Shown here: one piece after another, positions 7,575 to 15,334 of the stretch
Position numbering within the stretch: the first letter of the stretch is position 1
Layout of the letters: each line of letters opens with the position of its first letter
DNA from: a virus
Length of the DNA stretch: 20,812 bases
Direction: 5' to 3' (one strand)
IMG/VR virus record: IMGVR_UViG_3300035698_011045
Coordinates: 1 to 20,812 of that record
Made by a program: the position numbers and the translations under genes
Notes under the pieces: model-generated
Databases searched by the model: none
Seen by the model: only the letters and a program-made list of their open reading frames with translations
What the model was told of the DNA's origin: nothing

Positions 7575-8394
7575 TTTAACGGACATATTAACAGGACGCA
7601 TCGATCTTAAACGGCTCACGAATTTGCTTCTTGCGCCAACGGCTTTATCGGCATCGATGAGTTTCGATCGTAATCCTGATAGGACATCAAGGCTTGAAAT
7701 AACAATTGATGGCGCATCGATTACTAATGGACTGGTTAGCGTCACCGGAATAGGTTCAGGCGTGCTTGAGGAATATGTTTTGCAGGATAGAACGCTCCCG
7801 CAGAAATGGGCGTTCCGTATTGTTAATGGCGTTATTAATGCTCAAGAAGTTGAGGACGTTGCAAGCTCTGAGCCAGTTGTTCCTGACAATTTAGATTCAA
7901 CGAAATACTGGAAAATCTTTATTGATAACGGAATTATTGGTGCAGAAGCAACAAGTGAAGTCGTTGGGTTAACTCAAACCAATGATCCTATTATTGAACA
8001 GATCCAATTTGCTGAGGATGGTATTCAAGTAGGAACGAGCGACTTCTTAACGATGTCAGGTTTAACAATATCCGGCATCGATGGCGGGACAATTACAGTC
8101 AGAGCAATTGACGAATTAGGTCAGCCTATTAATAAGGAAATCGTTGCGGAATCAAATATGCCGATTAGATGGTATACACAAAACGGTCATATTCGCATGA
8201 TGGATCAAGGGCAGGAAAAGATTGCTCAATATAAAATGATGGCGGGACCATTAAAAGATGTTCAGGAGAACGATATTGTTTATGCATTATCGGGAGTATT
8301 CGGATTAACAATTGGCGAAGTTTCTTTCTCAGAAAAGATATATGACTTTGCAGGATTAACGCATCATACCGAAGCGGAGGTGATGGAGTTATGA
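7567..8394 (+). CDS. Putative neck protein (head-tail stopper-like C terminus)
   Basis: A 275-residue beta-rich protein without signal peptide. Residues 1-200 look like tandem Ig-like or beta-sandwich modules (S-R-L-E-I-T-I-D-G near 41, then a second L-T-I-S-G-I-D-G-G-T-I-T-V segment near 165). Residues 210-275 end in D-F-A-G-L-T-H-H-T-E-A-E-V, which resembles the end of small head-tail stopper (head closure) proteins. The position, between the connector and the tail completion genes, fits this. AAGGAA at 7554-7559 precedes the ATG. The stop overlaps the next ATG (ATGA), coupling it to the triple glycosyltransferase. The stopper call is an inference from the C terminus and the gene order. Confidence 0.5.
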   Translation: MSNLTDILTGRIDLKRLTNLLLAPTALSASMSFDRNPDRTSRLEITIDGASITNGLVSVTGIGSGVLEEYVLQDRTLPQKWAFRIVNGVINAQEVEDVASSEPVVPDNLDSTKYWKIFIDNGIIGAEATSEVVGLTQTNDPIIEQIQFAEDGIQVGTSDFLTMSGLTISGIDGGTITVRAIDELGQPINKEIVAESNMPIRWYTQNGHIRMMDQGQEKIAQYKMMAGPLKDVQENDIVYALSGVFGLTIGEVSFSEKIYDFAGLTHHTEAEVMEL

Positions 8395-10820
8395 CAAACG
8401 AAAGGACAGGTACAATGATACCAAAATATTCAATCGTAACAGTAGCATTTAATGAAATTGATTTAACAATTAAATGCATTGAAAGTGTGTTTACATACAC
8501 AAAGGATTTTGAATTAATCATCGTTAATAATAATTCTAAAGATGGGACAAAGGAGTATTTAGATTTTTTATCAACGAAGTATGACAATTTAAAAATCGTT
8601 CATAGTGAGAAAAATTTAACATTCGCAGAAAATAATAACATCGGATATAATGTTGTCGACGAGAAATCAGAGTTTGTTATCTTTTTAAATAACGATACTG
8701 AGGTTACTCCTGATTGGCTTCAAAGAATGGAAGCGCATTATGACAATGTTGATCTTGATAACGTTGGGTGTATTGGACCAGTCAGTTCTTCATCTAACGG
8801 AAAGCAGGGAGTAGGCATACAAAAGTCAGAACAATGGCATTCAGAAAATCACAGTAAATGGATTCATACTGGCGTTCTTTATGGCTGGTGTATGATGTGG
8901 AAAAAGAAAGTTCTTGATGAAATTCTTGAGGATGGAAAAGTATTTGATGAGCAATTCACAAACTCGCATGAGGATAATGATTTATGTTTGCGGGCGCAAT
9001 TAGCCGGATATAAATTACTGATCGCTTATGATACATACATTTATCATAAAGGACAGGGATCTCTTTTCGGTAGCGGTATGTATGATGAAAAGTCTTATAT
9101 GGATAATGGGTATGTTAATCGTGAGCGTTATTACGATAAGCATTACGGCACAGAAAAGAAAAAGCTAGTTGCTGTATATCGTACTAACGGAGGAGAGTGG
9201 CTTGAGCAATCGCTAGAGCAGACAAGTAAGTTTGCTGATAAGATTATTCTGCATTTTTGCCGGACAAATTTATCAGAGGATGAGATATTAGAATTATGTG
9301 TTAAATTCCCAAAGATTTATAAATGGGAAAGATACGACGGAATATTCCAAGAAGATTATGAGCGCAACTGGTTATTGCAAGAGGCTCTTAAATTGCATGA
9401 AGCTGGCGAAGCTGATTGGTGTATCTCGATTGATGATGATGAGATATATGAGAATAAGTTTATTGATCGGGTTCAATCAATGATGAATCCTCGTAACCCG
9501 GAAGTCATGGCGTACTGGTGTCAATGGCGTACGATTTGGCGCAAAGAGAACGGTAAGGAGTATTATCGTTCCGATTCAACGTTTGGAAGTTTCTCAAATT
9601 ATCGGTTCTTTAAGTTAATGCCTAACCAAGAAATTATGTCAAGGCATCATCCAGAAGGGCATCATTGCGGATCAGCGCCGTTAATATCTCAAGAGAATCT
9701 TAAGTGGTCAGCGATTAGGGTTAAGCACATGGGATATGACACGCCAGAACAGCGCCAGAAAAAGTTTGAATTTTATGAGGCGAACGATCATTTCAAAACA
9801 AAAGCCGACATTGGATTTGATGATTATTCTCATCTTATTGATCGTAATGTTGAGCTTGAGGAGTATGTTGAGGGCAATGGAATAACTTGCACAATGATGG
9901 TTAGAAACGAGGAAGAGTATATTGTTGGGTGTTTGGAACAATGTCAGGATATTGTTGATGAATATGTTGTTGTTGATACAGGATCAACTGATAAGACAAT
10001 TGCTCTTATTGAAAACTTTGCAAAGTATTCTCATGTTCCTTTTAAGTTTTTAAAAGGCCCGGAAGAGTGGGTATATGAAAAAGGTCATGAATTTGAAGGA
10101 AGATTAAAGAATTATTCTATTCCTCGAAACTTCACACTTGATCAAGCGACAAAAAAATGGATTCTTCATCTTGATGCTGATGAGCGTATTGCTCCACAGG
10201 ACTTCCCTAAACTTGTTAAGATAACAGAAGGTGAAAGCGATCTAGCAATCTTTCATGTAATTAATTATCTTGAGAAATGTAAAAGCCCAAATGTTCAGCC
10301 AAAATACGCGTCAAGTGAATCTGTTCGGCTTTTCAAAAAAAGCGATCAGCTTTATTACACAGGAGTAATTCACGAAACGCTTGATGATGCTCTTTCTGCA
10401 TATCGTCAAAGTGGGAAGATTGGAGTTACACGCGCGCCGTTCGTTCTCCATCATTACGGCTATTTGAAGAAACGAGAAGTTGTCAAGAATAAACTTGCTT
10501 ATTATGAAGAGTTAAACAAGAACCAAAGTAAGATCACAGATGATAAAGATCCACGACCTCATTTTAATCTTGCTTTACATTATCTTGAAGAAAACAATGA
10601 TGCGAAAGCGCTTGAATGTTTTCAGAACGCTTTATCTCTTAATCCAAAATTCTGGCATGCTAATCATCAAATGGCTTGTATGAATATTAAGAGCGCAAAA
10701 TATTTTCTTGCTAAAGCATTAAAAAGTATGCCCCAAGAACATCCTTTCTTAAAAGAAGGAAAAGAGATTTTTAAATATTTAAGTTCAAAGACGTTCGAAC
10801 AAGCAAAGGTTTGTGCATGA
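8391..10820 (+). CDS. Multi-domain glycosyltransferase: three GT-A domains plus TPR-like tail
   Basis: An 809-residue soluble protein. Domain 1 (about 12-255) is a GT2 enzyme: N-N-N-S-K-D-G-T at 46-53, F-L-N-N-D-T-E at 98-104 in the DXD position and H-E-D-N-D-L at 193-198. Domain 2 (about 258-480) is a more distant GT-A-like unit with I-D-D-D-E-I at 347-352. Domain 3 (about 497-690) is a SunS/WcaA-type GT2: V-R-N-E-E-E at 504-509, V-D-T-G-S-T-D-K-T near 528, and L-D-A-D-E-R at 594-599. Residues 720-780 look like one or two TPR helices (N-L-A-L-H-Y-L-E-E-N). No membrane segment. It overlaps the neck gene and is followed by a tail gene. The ATG at 8391 has GGAGGTG upstream (8377-8383); an ATG at codon 9 is an alternative. 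Domain 2 is the least certain. Confidence 0.8.
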   Translation: MTNERTGTMIPKYSIVTVAFNEIDLTIKCIESVFTYTKDFELIIVNNNSKDGTKEYLDFLSTKYDNLKIVHSEKNLTFAENNNIGYNVVDEKSEFVIFLNNDTEVTPDWLQRMEAHYDNVDLDNVGCIGPVSSSSNGKQGVGIQKSEQWHSENHSKWIHTGVLYGWCMMWKKKVLDEILEDGKVFDEQFTNSHEDNDLCLRAQLAGYKLLIAYDTYIYHKGQGSLFGSGMYDEKSYMDNGYVNRERYYDKHYGTEKKKLVAVYRTNGGEWLEQSLEQTSKFADKIILHFCRTNLSEDEILELCVKFPKIYKWERYDGIFQEDYERNWLLQEALKLHEAGEADWCISIDDDEIYENKFIDRVQSMMNPRNPEVMAYWCQWRTIWRKENGKEYYRSDSTFGSFSNYRFFKLMPNQEIMSRHHPEGHHCGSAPLISQENLKWSAIRVKHMGYDTPEQRQKKFEFYEANDHFKTKADIGFDDYSHLIDRNVELEEYVEGNGITCTMMVRNEEEYIVGCLEQCQDIVDEYVVVDTGSTDKTIALIENFAKYSHVPFKFLKGPEEWVYEKGHEFEGRLKNYSIPRNFTLDQATKKWILHLDADERIAPQDFPKLVKITEGESDLAIFHVINYLEKCKSPNVQPKYASSESVRLFKKSDQLYYTGVIHETLDDALSAYRQSGKIGVTRAPFVLHHYGYLKKREVVKNKLAYYEELNKNQSKITDDKDPRPHFNLALHYLEENNDAKALECFQNALSLNPKFWHANHQMACMNIKSAKYFLAKALKSMPQEHPFLKEGKEIFKYLSSKTFEQAKVCA

Positions 10821-11311
10821 CAATAAGTGGAACACAATTAGTTGCGGGTAATATCACTCGGTTTGGTGGTGGGTTTATCAAGCATGTTAATACAACTATG
10901 AAATTGGTTGAGAGCATGCTTGATCGCAGAGTAACGCGTAACATATCCTTAACCGATCATAGCCCTAGTGATTTGGCTGCATTAGATCATCCTTATGCTT
11001 CAAGGCATGGAAGCAAAGGTTTGCAGATTCATGATCCATATTGGTCCGTACATAGTCAATCTGGCAATTTATTAAGATCAAAGAAAAGTGGAACTGAAAA
11101 GGCTTCGGTTACTGGTGGTAATTTAAAAGCATCGGCGTTCGTTGGGATTAATGATAATGGCGCGCCGTATGCAATATATATTATTTATGGAACAAGCAAA
11201 ATGATCCCAAGAGATTTCTTGGAGAATAGTAAATCAGAAGTTGAAGGACAGGCTGTTGCTTTAATAGGGAAAAACCTAAAGAATCTTGTCACGAATTTTA
11301 GGGGGAAATAA
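10817..11311 (+). CDS. HK97 gp10-like neck/tail completion protein
   Basis: About 164 residues. I place the start at the ATG at 10817, which overlaps the upstream stop as ATGA and has AAAGG at 10805-10809; a TTG two codons earlier (10811) is possible but less likely. The basic, helical N terminus, the G-I-N-D-N-G-A-P-Y-A central segment, and the G-T-S-K-M-I-P-R-D-F-L motif near the end are typical of HK97 gp10-like proteins, which join the neck to the tail. The stop overlaps the next ATG by 1 nt. It restarts the structural order after the large glycosyltransferase. Confidence 0.75.
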   Translation: MTISGTQLVAGNITRFGGGFIKHVNTTMKLVESMLDRRVTRNISLTDHSPSDLAALDHPYASRHGSKGLQIHDPYWSVHSQSGNLLRSKKSGTEKASVTGGNLKASAFVGINDNGAPYAIYIIYGTSKMIPRDFLENSKSEVEGQAVALIGKNLKNLVTNFRGK

Positions 11312-11727
11312 TGTCAGTCGAAAGTAATGTATTTGAAAAAATAAGAAAAGTGTTAATTGCTGACGCAACGCTTAATCGTTATGTTAATAAACGTGTGTAT
11401 GCAAGCCATCCAAGCACGATTGCTCAACCAAAGTTTCCAGCTATTTCATTATTTCTTTTAGAATCTGCTGAAAATGAATCAATTCATAGCGCAATAGATA
11501 TGCGTATTCAGATTGATATTTGGGCTTCAAATAAAGATTATAATGTGAAAGATATGTTTGATATTAAGCAGAGGATTCGCGATCTTTTACATAAGCAGGA
11601 TTTAACAGATTCAGCGGTCGATGTTGTTTTTCATAATATTACAGAGCAACAAGGATCTCCTTTGATGCATGAATATGATACAAATTTATATCATCTAGGG
11701 GTTCGATTCAAAGTGAGGGCAGTATAA
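11311..11727 (+). CDS. Tail terminator/completion protein (DUF3168-like)
   Basis: A 138-residue protein with the layout of small tail terminators: an N-terminal helix (F-E-K-I-R-K-V-L), a V-Y-A-S-H-P strand near residue 29, an I-Q-I-D-I-W-A strand near 66, and an end reading Y-H-L-G-V-R-F-K-V. These cap the tail tube and join it to the neck. AGGGGGAAATA precedes the ATG, which shares one base with the upstream stop; its own stop shares one base with the next ATG. Lies just before the tail tube region, as expected. Confidence 0.75.
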   Translation: MSVESNVFEKIRKVLIADATLNRYVNKRVYASHPSTIAQPKFPAISLFLLESAENESIHSAIDMRIQIDIWASNKDYNVKDMFDIKQRIRDLLHKQDLTDSAVDVVFHNITEQQGSPLMHEYDTNLYHLGVRFKVRAV

Positions 11728-11930
11728 TGTCAATAGAAATTGTGAAATGCACAGCATGTAAAGCTACTTTGGGACATGTGGAAAACGGAAATATATTTAG
11801 ATTTAAAAGACGTGATTGCACGATTGAAGTTGAGGATGGTAAGAGGATTTCAATTGGGTGTTATCAATGCGGGAAAACAAATAATTTATATGACGATAAA
11901 CATAATGATATTGAAAACATAACATCATAA
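11727..11930 (+). CDS. Small zinc-ribbon protein (Com-like)
   Basis: A 67-residue protein with two CxxC knuckles, Cys8/Cys11 near the start (V-K-C-T-A-C-K) and Cys45/Cys48 (G-C-Y-Q-C-G-K-T-N), plus Cys31. The arrangement resembles Mu Com, a small zinc-binding protein that regulates translation of mom mRNA. Here it sits between the tail terminator and the tail tube rather than beside a DNA-modification gene, so a different target would be needed. A structural role or translational control of the tail genes are both possible. Coupled to the upstream gene by a 1-nt overlap. Zinc binding is well supported by the pattern; function is inferred. Confidence 0.6.
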   Translation: MSIEIVKCTACKATLGHVENGNIFRFKRRDCTIEVEDGKRISIGCYQCGKTNNLYDDKHNDIENITS

Positions 11931-11945
11931 AGGAGGTGAGAAAAA

Positions 11946-12497
11946 ATGAGCTTAAACGTACCATCAGTAGAAACGGCAAGATACAGTTTTGGTCCCGGTA
12001 TTTTATATTATGGACCAGCTGGAGCAACGCCAACGATTGATGTTGGAGCTGTAAAAGGCGACGCTGAAATGTCAATCGAGAGAGTACCGCTTGAAGTAAA
12101 GCAAGGTTCGCCACAGTCGTTGTCAAAGACGTATGTTGTCGAAGAAAATATTTCGCTTAATATTACAGGAATTGAGTGGAATATGGATAACATTGCAATT
12201 GCTTTAGGAGCTGGTATTACTTCATTAAACGGCGCGGAAGAAATCTTAGAGTTCGGTGGGGATGCCGATCACTCTAAACAGGCAGTAAGGTTTCTTCATT
12301 TAATGCCAGATGGATCGACAATCGACATCCATTTGTTTGAAGCTGAGGGATCAGGTGAAATGTCTTTGTCTATGAAGGAAACAGATATTCATGAGTTTCC
12401 TTTCGTATTCAAAGCGTTAGAAGGTAACACTGATTTCGAGGGCGCAGCATTAGCAGCAAATAAAAAGAAGTTTAAAATTATTCATACTAGGGCTTAA
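11946..12497 (+). CDS. Major tail tube protein
   Basis: A 183-residue beta-rich protein. The segment around residues 40-90 (M-S-I-E-R, then Y-V-V-E-E-N-I-S-L-N-I-T-G-I-E-W) and the F-P-F-V-F-K-A-L-E-G strand near 151 fit siphovirus tail tube proteins, which stack as hexamer rings around the tape measure. AAAGGAGGTGAG at 11930-11941 is the strongest ribosome binding site in the tail region, as expected for an abundant protein. It is followed by tail chaperones and the tape measure, the standard order. Confidence 0.8.
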   Translation: MSLNVPSVETARYSFGPGILYYGPAGATPTIDVGAVKGDAEMSIERVPLEVKQGSPQSLSKTYVVEENISLNITGIEWNMDNIAIALGAGITSLNGAEEILEFGGDADHSKQAVRFLHLMPDGSTIDIHLFEAEGSGEMSLSMKETDIHEFPFVFKALEGNTDFEGAALAANKKKFKIIHTRA

Positions 12498-12543
12498 TTA
12501 AGTCAAGCGGTGTTAAGACGCCCAAAATTAACGGAGGGTTATA

Positions 12544-12948
12544 ATGAGTGAAGCTAAAAAAACAGATCAAGAGATATTTTTTCCAACGAAAAAAGAAGTG
12601 ATTGTCTGCGGTAAAAAATATGAGATAGGACCATTTGTTCTTAAAAACAGAACAAAAGTGTTTGCAATATTGGCTGGGATTATTTCAAAGTTAGCAATAT
12701 TACATCCACAGTTAACAAAATCAAAAAACATCGAACAAGAAGCGGTGTTGGCTTTAGTTGATGTCGCTGGCGAAAAGATGGTTTATATTTATGAAATTGT
12801 TTTAGGAAAGTCAAAAGATGAATTATTAGAAACAATGACATTGCCAGAAGAAATCGCATTAATAACGGCAATAATCGAAGTGAATGATTTTCCTTTTTTA
12901 GTGGAAAGAGTGCTAAGCCTAACAAAGATGCTAAACAAGACGGCATAG
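12544..12948 (+). CDS. Tail assembly chaperone, short form (gpG-like)
   Basis: A 134-residue protein, the unshifted product at the position of the lambda G gene, between tail tube and tape measure. It is helical: F-V-L-K-N-R-T-K-V-F near residue 32, then two further helices, with I-I-E-V-N-D-F-P-F-L at 110-119. These chaperones coat the tape measure and recruit tail tube subunits. ACGGAGGG at 12531-12538 precedes the ATG. The heptamer T TTT TTA at 12894-12900 lies near its end in the correct phase for a -1 shift into the open frame that runs to 13247. Confidence 0.8.
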   Translation: MSEAKKTDQEIFFPTKKEVIVCGKKYEIGPFVLKNRTKVFAILAGIISKLAILHPQLTKSKNIEQEAVLALVDVAGEKMVYIYEIVLGKSKDELLETMTLPEEIALITAIIEVNDFPFLVERVLSLTKMLNKTA

Positions 12949-13247
12949 GAATAGCGCTCACACTACTAGCAACAAAGTGTGGATGGGATAAGGATTTCAT
13001 AGCAGAAACGTTCACGATCGATCAGGTAAATAGATATGTAGAATTAATAATTGAGCAGGAACAAAATCAATTTCAATTAAAAATGATTGGAATGTCAAAT
13101 GCGATTGCTTATGGGAATGGAAGAGTTAAAAAAGACAAGTGGGAAAAGTTTATTAATTCTTTTGATAATAGAAAAAAAGAAAAGGTCGATACAGTGAAAA
13201 CGTTAAAACGGATGAGGCGTTTAGGATTACCAATCGAGGAGAAGTAA
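12544..13247 (+). CDS. Tail assembly chaperone, -1 frameshift fusion (gpGT-like)
   Basis: The first 119 codons (12544-12900) are shared with the short form. After slipping back one base, translation would resume at 12900 (AGT) and continue to the TAA at 13245-13247, adding about 115 residues (total about 234). The -1 frame is open from 12888. The added part reads S-G-K-S-A-K-P at the junction, then G-I-A-L-T-L-L-A and W-E-K-F-I-N-S-F, and ends G-L-P-I-E-E-K. It explains the otherwise gene-free 300 nt before the tape measure. Many siphoviruses make such a G/GT pair, the longer form at a low ratio. The downstream part has no strong start of its own. Confidence 0.8.
12894..12959 (+). promoter_or_regulatory. 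Programmed -1 ribosomal frameshift site with downstream stem
   Basis: T TTT TTA at 12894-12900 is a canonical X XXY YYZ slippery heptamer in the reading phase of the short chaperone (codons CCT, TTT, TTA). Seven nt downstream, 12908-12915 (GAGTGCTA) can pair with 12952-12959 (TAGCGCTC) to give an 8-bp stem with one G-U pair and a 36-nt loop. This is a suitable distance and structure to stimulate slipping. The heptamer is seen directly; the stem's role is inferred. Confidence 0.75.
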
Positions 13248-13248
13248 T

Positions 13249-15333
13249 ATGGCTTTTGGCTCAGGATCATTAGGCGAATTAATTGTTAGAATCTCTGCTG
13301 ATGCTTCAAATCTAAATAAAGGTTTGGTAAAAGCAAAAAATAATATAGCTGGGTTTGCTAAAGCAAACGATAAAACATTAAGAGATATTAAAAATGCTTT
13401 TCGTGATGCAGGATTAATTATTGCAGCTTTTGGTGCTTTAAGTATTAAAGCTGCGGTTGATTTCGAATCTGCATTTGCAGGAGTAAGAAAAACTGTTGAT
13501 GCAACGGAAAAAGAATTTGCTCAATTAAGAGAAGGGTTGATTCAACTATCAAAAGAGATCCCGATCTCAGCAAAAGAACTTGCAAAGATTCAAGAAATAG
13601 CTGGTCAGCTTGGAGTTCGTGGAGTTAAAAATTTAACTCAGTTTACAAAAAATGTAGCTTTGATTGCAAAAACAACCGACCTTACCGAAGAAGCCGCTTC
13701 ATTTGCTTTTGCAAGAATATCCTCAATAGTACAAGAACCAATTAAAAATATAGATAAAATGGCTTCATCAGTTGTTGCTTTAGGAAACAATTTCGAAGTT
13801 GTTGAATCTGAAATATTAACTTTTGCTCAAAGAATAGCTGCGTCAGGAAAGAACGCAGGATTAACAACACAGGAAATTTTGGGTGTATCTGCTGCCTTCG
13901 CTTCTGTTGGAATACAAGCTGAGGCTGGTGGTACTGCCGTTTCAGATGTATTACTTGAATTACAAAAACAAGGTAAAGTTGGAATCGGATCGCTTATTGA
14001 GTTTATTGATGAGTTACAAGCTAAAGGAGCAGATGCAGGAATTGAATTAGAAAAGATGGGCTTTAGTAGTAAAAGAACTCAAAGAGCATTTTTATCTTTA
14101 GCAGGAACAAATGGAAAACTTAATAAGACTTTAGACTTATCAAATAAAGCATTCGAAGAAAATACAGCGCTTCAAATAGAAGCTGCAAAAAGATTTGAAA
14201 CAACAGCTTCCAGAATAGAATTAATGAAGAATAATGTTACTGCTCTTCAAATATCAATAGGTGAAAAATTACTTCCCTCCTTTCAAAAGTTTTTAGATCT
14301 TACAGTCAAACTTATTGATAAAACAAATGAATGGTTGCAGCCGACACCTTTACAAATTTATACAAAACAAATCGCAGAAGTTGATAAGGAGTTGAATAAA
14401 TTATTAGAAATAAATAAAAGATATGCTTTAATAGGCGGATCTCCTTTTATAGTAAATAGAATAGCCGAACTACAAGACCTTAGATCTAATTTAAGTTCAG
14501 CTATTACTCAAGAAAGAGAATTTGCAGAGCAGAAACGATTAATAAATGAACAATCTACCGCTGAAACTCCTAGTGGCGGAGGAGAGGGCGAAGATGATCC
14601 GAGGCTTGTAGCAGAGATTTCTTTTATTAACAAAGTTAATGCGTTAAACGCAACTGCAAATGAAAAAAGATTAACAGAATCACAATTACTAGCCAAAAAA
14701 ACAGAAGCAAATTTTAAAGCTGCATCAATATCTATCGAAAGTGCATTTTCATCATCATTGGCTAGTATTATCGATGGTTCAGCAACAGCCGAAGATGCGT
14801 TTAAAGGTTTAGGCAAAGCGTTAATTGGAATAATTGCTCAGCTAATCGCAAAACAAATTATTGCTGCTACGATTGGAAAAGCACTTCAAACTGCTACAGC
14901 TGTATTCACAATAGGGATAGCTGCTTCATTAGCGGCCGCTTGGACACTTCCAGCACTTTTGGCAAGTATAGCAACACTTGGTGGAGCTACGGCAACAGGA
15001 ACAGCGGCACAAGTAGCAGCAACGACGGCTGCTTTAGCGGAGTCGGCAGTAAATAAAGCCGCTGTGATTGGAACCGCAGGACTAGCAGAAGGAACAGACA
15101 CAGTCCCAGCAATGCTTTCACCGGGAGAAATGGTTATTCCAAGAACGTTTGCTGATGCTTTAAGGGCTGGAATATTGACATTAGGCGGTCCCGATTCAGA
15201 AAGTAAAAGTAGAACAAAAACAGACGTAAATATTGAAATGCAAAATCAATTTATTGTTAGCAACATAGATGATGTTGAAGGAATTGCAGAAGAATTAGGC
15301 GAACAAGTTCAAACAGTATTAAGCGAGGTTTAA
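13249..15333 (+). CDS. Tail tape measure protein
   Basis: A 694-residue protein that sets tail length and helps DNA entry. It matches the TP901-type tape measure family: an N-terminal L-G-E-L-I-V-R-I-S-A-D-A-S segment, a F-E-S-A-F-A-G-V-R-K-T-V-D-A-T motif near residue 75, and G-Q-L-G-V-R-G-V near 120. Residues about 518-605 are a long Ala/Ile/Leu-rich hydrophobic region, as expected for the part that may insert in the host membrane. The G-T-D-T-V-P-A-M-L-S-P-G-E motif near 617 is characteristic of the C terminus. At about 0.15 nm per residue it predicts a tail near 100 nm. The start lies 2 nt after the chaperone-fusion stop. Confidence 0.9.
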   Translation: MAFGSGSLGELIVRISADASNLNKGLVKAKNNIAGFAKANDKTLRDIKNAFRDAGLIIAAFGALSIKAAVDFESAFAGVRKTVDATEKEFAQLREGLIQLSKEIPISAKELAKIQEIAGQLGVRGVKNLTQFTKNVALIAKTTDLTEEAASFAFARISSIVQEPIKNIDKMASSVVALGNNFEVVESEILTFAQRIAASGKNAGLTTQEILGVSAAFASVGIQAEAGGTAVSDVLLELQKQGKVGIGSLIEFIDELQAKGADAGIELEKMGFSSKRTQRAFLSLAGTNGKLNKTLDLSNKAFEENTALQIEAAKRFETTASRIELMKNNVTALQISIGEKLLPSFQKFLDLTVKLIDKTNEWLQPTPLQIYTKQIAEVDKELNKLLEINKRYALIGGSPFIVNRIAELQDLRSNLSSAITQEREFAEQKRLINEQSTAETPSGGGEGEDDPRLVAEISFINKVNALNATANEKRLTESQLLAKKTEANFKAASISIESAFSSSLASIIDGSATAEDAFKGLGKALIGIIAQLIAKQIIAATIGKALQTATAVFTIGIAASLAAAWTLPALLASIATLGGATATGTAAQVAATTAALAESAVNKAAVIGTAGLAEGTDTVPAMLSPGEMVIPRTFADALRAGILTLGGPDSESKSRTKTDVNIEMQNQFIVSNIDDVEGIAEELGEQVQTVLSEV

Positions 15334-15334
15334 T

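Noticed and set aside
10811-10816. TTG start for the gp10-like gene
   Set aside because: The ATG at 10817 has better spacing from AAAGG and forms the usual ATGA overlap with the upstream stop.
12509-12522. Small hairpin GGTGT/ACGCC after the tail tube gene
   Set aside because: Five pairs including one G-U and no T run; may slightly protect mRNA but not supported as a regulatory site.
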